A stretch of DNA of 21,589 nucleotides from Thermocaproicibacter sp002410755 (GTDB lineage Bacteria; Bacillota; Clostridia; Oscillospirales; Acutalibacteraceae). Below the pieces are notes generated by a model. That model was given only the letters and a program-made list of their open reading frames with translations. It was not told the origin of the DNA and made no database searches. The position numbers and the translations under genes are program-made. Positions 6,993 to 12,463 of the stretch are shown here, piece after piece. The stretch spans positions 1 through 21,589 of the forward strand of contig DAITDU010000031.1 in NCBI GenBank assembly GCA_036839715.1, read 5' to 3'. The first letter of the stretch is position 1; every line of letters starts with the position of its first letter.

Positions 6993-8464
6993 GATACAAT
7001 CCCCTTGCTTTCAAGCTTCCCGAGTCCAAGGCGCAGGCGGCGCAGAGACTCGTCTTTTCCGAGAATACAGAGAATTTCAAACGCTCCGCCGGGTGTTACC
7101 GTCTGTCCTGCGGCTGCAATTCGGACCGGCCAGAGCAATGTGCCGTTTTTAACTCCAAGATTCTGTGCAAGTGCCATCATCACATCATGGATTGCACTGA
7201 GCGTCCAGCTTTGCAGATTTTCCAGCGCCGGAATGGCTGCGTTCAGCATTTCCACAGAGTTTTCCAGCGTTGTCTTGCTTTTCTTATTGATAAACAGCTC
7301 TGAGGAATAATTCGGAAGTTCCCGCAGAAATGCAGTCATGTCAGGAATATCCGTGAACTTTGAAACACGCTTTTGCAGCACGGAAGTCATAACATCCCAC
7401 GGGCGCTCACCCTGCGGGAGAACCTCGCGGTAATATGGCATCGCCCGGCGGGTAAATTCTTCCGGCGGCATTGCACGGAGATATTCACCGTTGAACCAGA
7501 GCAGCTTGTCGTAGTCGAATACGGCAGGCGATTTACTAATCCTGTCAATCGAAAAGCTTTTCACCAGCTCATCCAGTGTGAAAATTTCTTGGTTGTCCTT
7601 TGGGCACCAGCCGAGCAGGGCAATGTAGTTGATAATAGCTTCCGGCAGGTAGCCTTCCTTTACAAGATCGGCAAAACTGGTAGAACCATGGCGCTTTGAA
7701 AGCTTCGAGATGGAACCGTCCGGATTTTTGCCCATGATGAGCGGCAAATGAATATAGGTCGGGACTTTCCAGCCAAAAGCTTCATAAAGCAGATTATACT
7801 TCGGTGTGGAGGTCAGATATTCGCAGCCGCGCACGACATGGGTGATTTCCATCAAATGGTCATCAATCACGTTTGCAAAGTTATAAGTCGGGAAACCGTC
7901 GGACTTCAGCAGAATCTGGTCTTCAAGTTCCTTATTCTCAATGGTGATTGGCCCATAGACGACGTCCTGAAACGTTGTAGAACCTTCTGTCGGCATCTTC
8001 TGGCGGATTACATGCGGTGTACCGGATGCAAGCAGGCGCTGCACTTCTTCCGGTGACAGGTTGCGGCAGTGCCGGTCATAGCCGCCGCCATTTTCGCTTT
8101 TGCTTTCGTGAAGCGCATCAAGGCGTTCCTTTGAGCAGAAGCAATAGTATGCTTTCCCTTCATGCACGAGTTGCTCTGCGTACTTTTTATAAATTTCTTT
8201 CCGTTGGCTTTGAATGTATGGACGGAATGGCCCGCCGATGTCTGGTCCCTCATCGTGCTTCAGGCCGACTGCACGAAGCGTTTTATAAATAATATCCACA
8301 GCACCTTCAACATAGCGTTCCTGGTCGGTGTCCTCAATACGGAGAATGAAATCTCCGCCGTTCGACTTTGCGATCAAGTATTCAAACAGTGCCGTCCGCA
8401 GGTTGCCGACATGCATAATGCCTGTCGGACTGGGAGCAAACCGTGTCCTGACTTTTTGCGTCAT
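6989..8464 (-). CDS. gltX: glutamyl-tRNA synthetase
   Basis: The 491-residue class I synthetase attaches glutamate to tRNA-Glu. Near the N-terminus RFAPSPTGIMHVGN (residues 8-21) contains the HIGH-type box, and KLSKRHGS begins at 254 (KMSKS loop). A CxC pair at 108/110 with Cys133 (YDRHC) corresponds to the zinc-binding insert of bacterial GltX, but the usual fourth ligand two residues later is Asn rather than His. The start was set to the ATG at 8464 because AGGAGGGG lies 5 nt upstream. A GTG start further upstream at 8491 would fall at or before the predicted transcription start. The stop overlaps the glnS start by 4 nt, so the two synthetases are translationally coupled. Confidence 0.96.
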   Translation of the reverse strand: MTQKVRTRFAPSPTGIMHVGNLRTALFEYLIAKSNGGDFILRIEDTDQERYVEGAVDIIYKTLRAVGLKHDEGPDIGGPFRPYIQSQRKEIYKKYAEQLVHEGKAYYCFCSKERLDALHESKSENGGGYDRHCRNLSPEEVQRLLASGTPHVIRQKMPTEGSTTFQDVVYGPITIENKELEDQILLKSDGFPTYNFANVIDDHLMEITHVVRGCEYLTSTPKYNLLYEAFGWKVPTYIHLPLIMGKNPDGSISKLSKRHGSTSFADLVKEGYLPEAIINYIALLGWCPKDNQEIFTLDELVKSFSIDRISKSPAVFDYDKLLWFNGEYLRAMPPEEFTRRAMPYYREVLPQGERPWDVMTSVLQKRVSKFTDIPDMTAFLRELPNYSSELFINKKSKTTLENSVEMLNAAIPALENLQSWTLSAIHDVMMALAQNLGVKNGTLLWPVRIAAAGQTVTPGGAFEILCILGKDESLRRLRLGLGKLESKGIVS

Positions 8465-8494
8465 GAATACCCCTCCTGATTGCTTAATCACTTC

Positions 8495-8523
8495 ATTATA
8501 CCAATATTACGGGGGATAATCAA
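8495..8523 (-). promoter_or_regulatory. sigma-A promoter of gltX-glnS
   Basis: On the minus strand TTGATT (8518-8523), a 17-nt spacer and a perfect TATAAT (8495-8500). The -35 box overlaps the stop codon of the VanY-type gene. No terminator separates that gene from this promoter, so read-through is possible. The leader of about 24 nt contains only the ribosome binding site, so no T-box fits here. Confidence 0.82.
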
Positions 8524-9302
8524 TGAATGGTGTCCGTTTTCTGTGCAGCATACTCTTCAAGACACAAGCCGGATTTTTTTATGGCCTTTGCATTTTCGAT
8601 ACCGACGTAGCGGTAGTGCCAGGGCTCATACTCGATTTTTGTAATTTCCTCTTTGTTTTTTGGGTACCGCAGGATAAAACCATAGTCCTGTGCATGGAGG
8701 CTCAGCCAGCGGAAAGCCGGGGTGCTGTCAAAATCACTGCGCACGCCATTTAGGTCCAGTGCCAGTCCGGTTTCATGTTCGCTGTAACCCGGCTTTGCCA
8801 CAGAGTGTTCTGCTGAAGCCACGGCCTCTGCATACGTTGGACAAGTCTTCGTAAAATTTTCCACTTCCTGTTGGAAAAGCTTGTTTTGCAATTCATTGCT
8901 GCGATAGGCGGAGGATATCCAGAGAGTTACCTCGTCTTTGGAGGCCTGTGTGCGCATTTCCGTAAACGCAGCCGCTGCTTCCGCATCCATTTTAACGCCG
9001 AATGCGTCCGTAAGGTTCAGGGCATACCATGAAGGAACCGGGTTGTCCTGGTTGACGACGACAAGTTCACGCGCATGCGCAGATTGCCCGGATGAAATTT
9101 CCGTTTTCAAAACTTTTGCAGTGGATGGGGCGGGGGAAGAAGCGGAGAACACAACCGGTGAGGAGCTGGATTGGTGGAAAGCTGCCGCTGTTTCCGCCGG
9201 GCAGATAACAGACAGAATCCAGATATACCCTGCGATGCAGACGCACGCAAAAAATGCAACTGCTGCAATAGATGCGGTCCTATTTGATTTCTGATTGTCC
9301 AT
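8520..9302 (-). CDS. membrane-anchored D-alanyl-D-alanine carboxypeptidase, VanY family
   Basis: The 260-residue protein trims the terminal D-Ala from peptidoglycan stem peptides outside the membrane. Residues 11-33 are one hydrophobic segment (signal anchor), followed by a Ser/Ala/Pro-rich linker to about residue 65. The peptidase domain has SAYRS at 131-135, SEHETGLALDL at 174-184 giving zinc ligands His176 and Asp183, and EPWHYR with the third ligand His229. The start at 9302 is preferred over a codon 18 nt upstream, because AAGGAGGC at 9310-9317 lies between them at proper spacing. The promoter upstream is unclear; a weak ATGAAA-17-TAATAT match exists. Nothing nearby suggests a vancomycin-resistance cluster, so routine cell-wall maintenance is the likely role. 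Confidence 0.92.
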   Translation of the reverse strand: MDNQKSNRTASIAAVAFFACVCIAGYIWILSVICPAETAAAFHQSSSSPVVFSASSPAPSTAKVLKTEISSGQSAHARELVVVNQDNPVPSWYALNLTDAFGVKMDAEAAAAFTEMRTQASKDEVTLWISSAYRSNELQNKLFQQEVENFTKTCPTYAEAVASAEHSVAKPGYSEHETGLALDLNGVRSDFDSTPAFRWLSLHAQDYGFILRYPKNKEEITKIEYEPWHYRYVGIENAKAIKKSGLCLEEYAAQKTDTIH

Positions 9303-9379
9303 GCTTTTGCCTCCTTCCATTTCTGAAAGATATTATCGGAATATTTTTCCGGTTTCATTCACATTTGTGCAGGATGGGA

Positions 9380-9408
9380 TTGCGCTTTTCTAAGCCGTGT
9401 GATATACT
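9380..9408 (+). promoter_or_regulatory. promoter of tRNA-CAT
   Basis: TTGCGC (9380-9385), a 17-nt spacer and TATACT (9403-9408), 24 nt before the mature 5' end of the tRNA. This promoter is present at only one of the two tRNA-like copies, which shows that 9433-9509 is the functional gene. Confidence 0.75.
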
Positions 9409-9432
9409 AAAAAAGCTACCAAAAACCAGGAC

Positions 9433-9509
9433 GGGCCATTAGCTCAGTTGGTTAGAGCTACCGGCTCATAACCGGTTGGTGCTGGGTTCGAGACCTAGAT
9501 GGCCCACCA
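9433..9509 (+). tRNA. tRNA with anticodon CAT (tRNA-Ile2 or elongator tRNA-Met)
   Basis: A complete 77-nt cloverleaf with encoded CCA. The acceptor GGGCCAT pairs with ATGGCCC, the D-stem is GCTC/GAGC, the anticodon stem ACCGG/CCGGT encloses CTCATAA (anticodon CAT), and the T-stem CTGGG/CCTAG contains one G-T pair. C4-G69 and C5-G68 in the acceptor are features of tRNA-Ile2, whose C34 is converted to lysidine by TilS, so isoleucine is somewhat favoured over methionine; this cannot be settled by eye. Position 48 is G opposite G15, an unusual Levitt pair. The last 51 nt recur at 12464-12514, marking this gene as the integration site of the downstream element. Confidence 0.95.
9459..9509 (+). repeat. 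attL: 51-nt direct repeat, copy 1 (inside the tRNA)
   Basis: Covers base 26 of the tRNA, the anticodon arm, variable loop, T-arm, 3' acceptor strand and CCA. It matches 12464-12514 at 50 of 51 positions, the only difference being G at 9481 against A at 12486. The extent, from the anticodon arm to the tRNA 3' end, is typical of the overlap used by tRNA-targeting tyrosine integrases. Confidence 0.88.
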
Positions 9510-9516
9510 CACGAAA

Positions 9517-9569
9517 AGCCGCATGAATACTGGATTTTTCAGTATTTCATGCGGCTCTTTATTTTTTTT
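9517..9569 (+). terminator. terminator of tRNA-CAT
   Basis: A long stem, AGCCGCATGAATACTG (9517-9532) against CAGTATTTCATGCGGCT (9540-9556) with one bulged T and a 7-nt loop, followed by CTTTATTTTTTTT. It lies just inside the left end of the element, so this terminator was probably brought in by the element. Confidence 0.9.
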
Positions 9570-9573
9570 CTAT

Positions 9574-9780
9574 TTAATATAATAACACGGAAAAACATGC
9601 AAATATTTGAAAAAAGGTATGCCGAAGCCAGTGCGGAGTGATATTCGGAATCAGCATGGATAGTTTGACTTGCAGGGCCTTTCCATTTGCCTCTTTTTGT
9701 GTCTGGCCATAAACTACGCTGAGATACACTTGTACTGCAATACGGCTATCCTCACGTTTTGAATCCCGCTTTTTAGGCAT
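9574..9780 (-). pseudogene. tyrosine-recombinase integrase remnant (internal deletion and truncated end)
   Basis: The 68-codon frame begins like a phage/ICE integrase: MPKKRDSKREDSRIAVQVYL, then VYGQTQKEANGKALQVKLS at about residues 23-41, matching the arm-binding N-terminal domain. It then jumps directly to ITPHWLRHTF at about 47-56, the HxLRHTF box of the catalytic domain. Everything between, including the core-binding domain and the first catalytic Arg, is gone, and the tail after LRHTF is unrelated and lacks the catalytic Tyr. A normal integrase has about 350-400 residues. The start codon and its AGGAGGG site are intact, within a hairpin (9787-9812). It cannot be an active recombinase. 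Confidence 0.8.
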
Positions 9781-9786
9781 AATTAT

Positions 9787-9812
9787 AGCCCTCCTATTGA
9801 TTTTAGAGGGCT
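9787..9812 (-). promoter_or_regulatory. hairpin sequestering the integrase ribosome binding site
   Basis: On the minus strand AGCCCTC and GAGGGCT form a perfect 7-bp stem around a 12-nt loop, and the second arm contains the GAGGG of the ribosome binding site. Pairing would mask initiation of the integrase remnant. The stretch 9813-9870 upstream holds nothing recognisable. Confidence 0.45.
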
Positions 9813-9870
9813 GAACGAGTACAATATCATTGCGTGTAATACGTGTACTGTCAGTTCTGCTGATGGTAAA

Positions 9871-9910
9871 CCGCTCTGTCTGGTTCCAGCCGGATGGAGC
9901 GGATTTTTTA
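9871..9910 (+). terminator. plus-oriented terminator-like hairpin with no matching gene
   Basis: CCGCTC (9871-9876) pairs with GAGCGG (9897-9902), with an inner CTGG/CCAG stem, and is followed by ATTTTTTA on the plus strand. All genes around it are on the minus strand. It may double as a weak terminator for the membrane protein that ends at 9916. Confidence 0.6.
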
Positions 9911-9915
9911 TTTAA

Positions 9916-10272
9916 TTACTGTTTCGGTGCAGGGGTTGCATCCGGCTCGCCATAATTTTGCATAAAAATTGAGATCAGGAAAATAACTGCAACGACCAAA
10001 CTGACTATGCTCTCAACCAGCAGGCCTGAGTACTTAAAGCTCTTTATGATTCCAAAAATTCCTGCAGCAGCATAAATTACTGTCGCTACGATCGTCCAAG
10101 GCTTTGATGCAAGCGCTACAATGCCGATAATTCCAGCGACAATCATTAGAATTTCCACAAGCCAACAGGATCTTCCACTTAATTGCTGTACATGAGTTGC
10201 AAGTTCATAACAAATTCCAGCTGCTCCTATAACAATAGAAACTATGCTGGAAACAAGCTTTGTTGTTTTCAT
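9916..10272 (-). CDS. small four-helix membrane protein of unknown function
   Basis: 118 residues with four hydrophobic segments at about 6-24, 37-55, 58-76 and 82-104 and a short polar, proline-rich C-terminus (ending DATPAPKQ). No catalytic motif is visible and I do not recognise a family. AGGAGA 8 nt before the ATG supports the start. A TATAAT at 10314-10319 lies within a TTATAA-CA-TTATAA repeat on the minus strand, but no good -35 precedes it. It lies inside the tRNA-bounded element between the integrase remnant and the repressor. It could be a superinfection-exclusion or accessory protein, but that is only a guess from position. Confidence 0.75.
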   Translation of the reverse strand: MKTTKLVSSIVSIVIGAAGICYELATHVQQLSGRSCWLVEILMIVAGIIGIVALASKPWTIVATVIYAAAGIFGIIKSFKYSGLLVESIVSLVVAVIFLISIFMQNYGEPDATPAPKQ

Positions 10273-10357
10273 ATGTTTTCTCCTCTCTTTTTCTTGACAA
10301 ACGATTTTATAACATTATAATGTACATCTGGAGATTTCATCCGAAATTTTCCATTTA

Positions 10358-10410
10358 TTGCTGCTCTTTCCTGTTGGCGCAGGAGAGGGCAGCAAATTTT
10401 ATTTTATTTT
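10358..10410 (+). terminator. plus-oriented terminator-like hairpin at the repressor 3' end
   Basis: A 16-bp stem, TTGCTGCTCTTTCCTG (10358-10373) with CAGGAGAGGGCAGCAA (10380-10395), loop TTGGCG, followed by ATTTTATTTTATTTT. On the plus-strand RNA all 16 pairs form, two of them G-U. On the minus-strand RNA the same two positions are C-A mismatches and there is no U-tract. It is thus oriented against the adjacent genes. Confidence 0.7.
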
Positions 10411-11031
10411 GCTGAGATGATACACTGCACGGCCTGCAATGTGAATTTTGCTGATTTCTTCTCTTTGAAAGGTTAGCGGCGGAAAGTCAGAATTTTCTGC
10501 CATCAGTATGACCGTGTCTCCATTCCGGTAAAACCGTTTTAATATTGCGTTACAGCAATCATCATCAATCTGAACGGCGGCGATCTGACCATTTTCTACA
10601 TCAGGTTGCTGCCGGATAAATATAATATCGCCATCATGAATTTCAGCACCTGCCATACTGTTACCGTGACAGCGTAGGGCAAATGTGGCTTTACATGCTT
10701 CCGGGCAATTTATGTAATCAGCAATGTTTTGCTCTGCCAGAATTGGTGTGCCGCGGGCAATTTCGCTGATAAGCGGAATTTTTACCATTTTCGGAAGAGG
10801 TTCAAAACCGGCGGGAATTTCTGAAACATTAGAATCCCGTTCATCAATAATATTACTTTTCTTAATGCCAAAATAATCTGCAATCTTTTGAATAGCGCCC
10901 ATGCGCGGCTCTTTCTTCCCAGTTTCCCATGTGGAAACTGCCTTATCGGTTACACCAGCAATATTTCCAAACTCTGCTTGAGACATTCCATGGGATTCCC
11001 TTAGATGTTTAATGTTGTTGGCGATACTCAT
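10399..11031 (-). CDS. XRE-family / S24 peptidase repressor (CI/LexA-like)
   Basis: The 210-residue protein has an N-terminal helix-turn-helix (about residues 5-60, MSQAEFGNIAGVTDKAVSTWE) and a C-terminal S24 peptidase fold. The nucleophile is Ser125 in GNSM and the general-base Lys is 165 in ILKRF. Such repressors keep an integrated element silent and normally cleave themselves in response to RecA filaments. The expected cleavage site is at IARGTP (91-96), where Arg replaces the usual Ala or Cys before Gly, so self-cleavage may be impaired. GTGGGG lies 8 nt before the ATG. The gene is in the element and diverges from an AT-rich regulatory region with three CTACTT-containing sites, one inside its own promoter spacer, so autoregulation is likely. 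Confidence 0.92.
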   Translation of the reverse strand: MSIANNIKHLRESHGMSQAEFGNIAGVTDKAVSTWETGKKEPRMGAIQKIADYFGIKKSNIIDERDSNVSEIPAGFEPLPKMVKIPLISEIARGTPILAEQNIADYINCPEACKATFALRCHGNSMAGAEIHDGDIIFIRQQPDVENGQIAAVQIDDDCCNAILKRFYRNGDTVILMAENSDFPPLTFQREEISKIHIAGRAVYHLSKIK

Positions 11032-11066
11032 TTGAATTTCCCCACTTGCATTTATAATTCTTTCTC

Positions 11067-11094
11067 ATTATACATTAAAAGTAGAAAAAATCAA
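11067..11094 (-). promoter_or_regulatory. repressor promoter
   Basis: On the minus strand TTGATT (11089-11094), a 16-nt spacer and a perfect TATAAT (11067-11072). The spacer contains CTACTTTTAAT, so repressor binding at the O1-like site would block its own promoter. Confidence 0.75.
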
Positions 11095-11147
11095 TATAAT
11101 TTCAAAGAGCAATCTACTTAATGACGTTGAAATACTACTTTAAGTAG
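11072..11147. promoter_or_regulatory. three operator-like sites (O1-O3) for the element repressor
   Basis: The reference site is a perfect 13-bp palindrome, CTACTTTAAGTAG, at 11135-11147 (O3). Related sites with one intact CTACTT half are 11114-11126 (CTACTTAATGACG, O2) and 11072-11084 (AAAGTAG half on the plus strand, O1). Their centres are 21 bp (O2-O3) and 42 bp (O1-O2) apart, i.e. two and four helical turns, which suits co-operative binding on one face of the DNA. Binding by the adjacent repressor is inferred from position. Confidence 0.6.
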
Positions 11148-11187
11148 AACACACTATGCTCAAATCTAAAAAAAGAGGTAAAAAAAC

Positions 11188-11265
11188 TTGAAATTTACAG
11201 AAGAGCAAGAGCAGGCTCGCAAGTTTGCAAACAAAACAGAGCGAAAAGCGGACGGCTACGTCTGA
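11188..11265 (+). CDS. possible 25-residue peptide or truncated early gene
   Basis: A TTG start has AGAGGT 8 nt upstream and opens a short Lys/Glu-rich frame (starting MKFTEEQEQARKF, ending ADGYV) that stops at 11265. It lies where a divergent early gene opposite a CI-type repressor would be expected, so it may be the first piece of a gene lost by deletion. No homology is recognised; the stretch 11266-11310 after it holds nothing clear. Confidence 0.25.
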   Translation: MKFTEEQEQARKFANKTERKADGYV

Positions 11266-11310
11266 CACCGCGGGTACAGTGTAGGCTCTGAAAACAGCAT
11301 AGGTAAAATA

Positions 11311-11350
11311 TTTTCCCCGCTGGCCTTATTGGCGGCTGGCGGGAAATTTT
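11311..11350 (-). terminator. candidate terminator of the DUF6143-like gene
   Basis: On the minus strand TTTCCCGCCAGCC and GGCCAGCGGGGAAA form an imperfect hairpin with an internal mismatch, followed by the T-rich TATTTTACC. It begins 11 nt past the stop codon of the minus-strand gene. Confidence 0.45.
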
Positions 11351-11360
11351 CGGGTGAACC

Positions 11361-11897
11361 CTATCGGATTCTTTCTTCCCACCACCCAAATGCTATTCGG
11401 GCGGCTCCGGAAACGCAAGCAGAGTCCGTCAGGGTGACAAACACTAAAAAAGAGCCTCCGGGTGGAAAAATCAGTTTTCCATTTTCCACTTCCACGACAG
11501 TGGTTCCTGGTTCGCCTCTGCGGACAAACGCTTTTACCCCACCTTCAGGTCCTCCATTCGCATTGGAAGCCTTCAGAAGGCGTATCTGTGGCTGAGGAGT
11601 AGGGCGAAAGGCCATATTGGATGGAGTTACAAGTGAAGATTCCGAAGCATTTCCAGGCGGATCTGAATTAAACCAAAACTGGGCGCGGAATGGATTATTT
11701 GATATATCTGTTACAGTCCAAACATTAACATGCAGGTTGACGCCTGATCGCCGGGGATTGTATAACATTGCCCACGCACTTGTACCATTTTTGATACTCA
11801 ATTCGTCCGCATATCCAATGAAGTATTTCCCTAGTGTGGACTCATACAATTCAATAGGAATATTAACCGATTTTTCTATGCTCCCTAAATTAATCAT
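11361..11897 (-). CDS. DUF6143-like protein of unknown function
   Basis: 178 residues, with no signal peptide or membrane segment. The sequence is rich in short hydrophobic strands and Gly/Pro turns, consistent with a beta-sandwich. Notable stretches are GKYFIGYADEL (23-33), SGVNLHVNVWTVTDI (51-65), FVRRGEPGTT (124-133), GKLIFPPGGSFLVFV (140-154) and RIAFGWWEE (167-175). From memory this pattern belongs to DUF6143, a family of Firmicutes with no known function; I could not check this. The ATG at 11897 is chosen, but its ribosome binding site (GGAGGG near 11911) is 14 nt away. A TTG start at 11918 is the alternative and would add seven residues. The gene lies inside the tRNA-bounded element and is probably cargo. 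Confidence 0.72.
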   Translation of the reverse strand: MINLGSIEKSVNIPIELYESTLGKYFIGYADELSIKNGTSAWAMLYNPRRSGVNLHVNVWTVTDISNNPFRAQFWFNSDPPGNASESSLVTPSNMAFRPTPQPQIRLLKASNANGGPEGGVKAFVRRGEPGTTVVEVENGKLIFPPGGSFLVFVTLTDSACVSGAARIAFGWWEERIR

Positions 11898-11952
11898 ATT
11901 TTTGCATGGTCCCTCCAACCGTCCGAATCAGTCCGCGATAATTTAAAAGTTA

Positions 11953-11967
11953 TCACATTATATGTGA
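11953..11967. promoter_or_regulatory. palindrome over the -10 of the DUF6143-like gene
   Basis: TCACATTATATGTGA is a perfect 6+3+6 inverted repeat. On the minus strand its centre contains TATAAT, about 60 nt upstream of the gene, although no well-spaced -35 is seen. It looks like an operator overlapping a -10 box. A weaker CTACTT-type site (10 of 13 with the element repressor's O3) is at 11985-11997; one such match is expected by chance about every 9 kb. Confidence 0.4.
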
Positions 11968-12130
11968 GGGACGGGCTGTCCATGCTACTTCAAACAGGCA
12001 CGCCGTGAATTGTGTGACTTTTTCTTTGAACCCATCGGATTGGTTTCCGGTAAGCCTTATTTTTATTTGTGATGTATACTTACTACGAAAATTGTTTTTT
12101 TGCAGTATAATAATTCCAGGAGGGATCAAT

Positions 12131-12301
12131 ATGACAATACTCGACATGAAGCACCTTGACCATCGCCTGCGGGAGATTTCAGATCTGTTCGGGACCGGTT
12201 TCCCGATCATGAAAAAAGTTATTGCCGAGACCGCTGAAAAATATGAAATGCCAGTGAGTGAAATGCTGCAAGAATATATCGCATGGAAATGGAAGAAATA
12301 G
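12131..12301 (+). CDS. 56-residue protein of unknown function
   Basis: A short, charged, probably helical protein, starting MTILDMKHLDHRLREI and ending EYIAWKWKK, with no recognised family. CAGGAGGG at 12117-12124, 6 nt before the ATG, is a strong ribosome binding site and favours this start over an in-frame ATG at 12005. A TATAAT lies at 12106-12111, only 25 nt from the start, without a good -35. It is the last gene before the right end of the element; the position would suit an excisionase or accessory factor, but no winged-helix pattern is evident. The 230-nt divergent gap upstream (11898-12130) otherwise holds only the palindrome at 11953. Confidence 0.6.
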   Translation: MTILDMKHLDHRLREISDLFGTGFPIMKKVIAETAEKYEMPVSEMLQEYIAWKWKK

Positions 12302-12337
12302 AATCATATTGCCATTTTTCAGCCATTTTTCACAAAT

Positions 12338-12365
12338 CTGCTGAGAAATCAGCGGGACGATTTTT
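12338..12365 (+). terminator. candidate terminator of the 56-residue gene
   Basis: CTGCTGA and TCAGCGG pair (7 bp, one G-U) around a GAAA tetraloop, with TTTTT beginning 5 nt after the stem. The offset of the U-tract makes it a weak candidate. Confidence 0.4.
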
Positions 12366-12398
12366 ATCCGCAGGAATAGCATGTACAGAATAGGTATA

Positions 12399-12417
12399 CA
12401 AGTCAGATGCAAGTCAG
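12399..12417 (+). repeat. tandem CAAGTCAG repeats near the right end of the element
   Basis: CAAGTCAG occurs at 12399-12406 and again at 12410-12417, 11 bp apart, about 50 bp inside the right repeat. Short direct repeats at this position resemble arm-type integrase binding sites, but an isolated pair could be chance. Confidence 0.35.
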
Positions 12418-12463
12418 GACTTTCCACAAACGCAGGCCTTATTCGGGTTGCTGGCATTTTAAT

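Noticed and set aside
8465..8491. Longer GltX start (GTG at 8491)
   Set aside because: It coincides with or precedes the predicted transcription start, and the ATG at 8464 has an ideal AGGAGGGG.
8520..9302. Vancomycin-resistance function for the VanY-type gene
   Set aside because: No VanH, VanA-type ligase, VanX or VanRS-like genes are nearby; VanY-family peptidases are common in wall maintenance.
11329..11595. Plus-strand open frame opposite the DUF6143-like gene
   Set aside because: It lacks a ribosome binding site and domain signal; the minus frame has a patterned, conserved-looking product.
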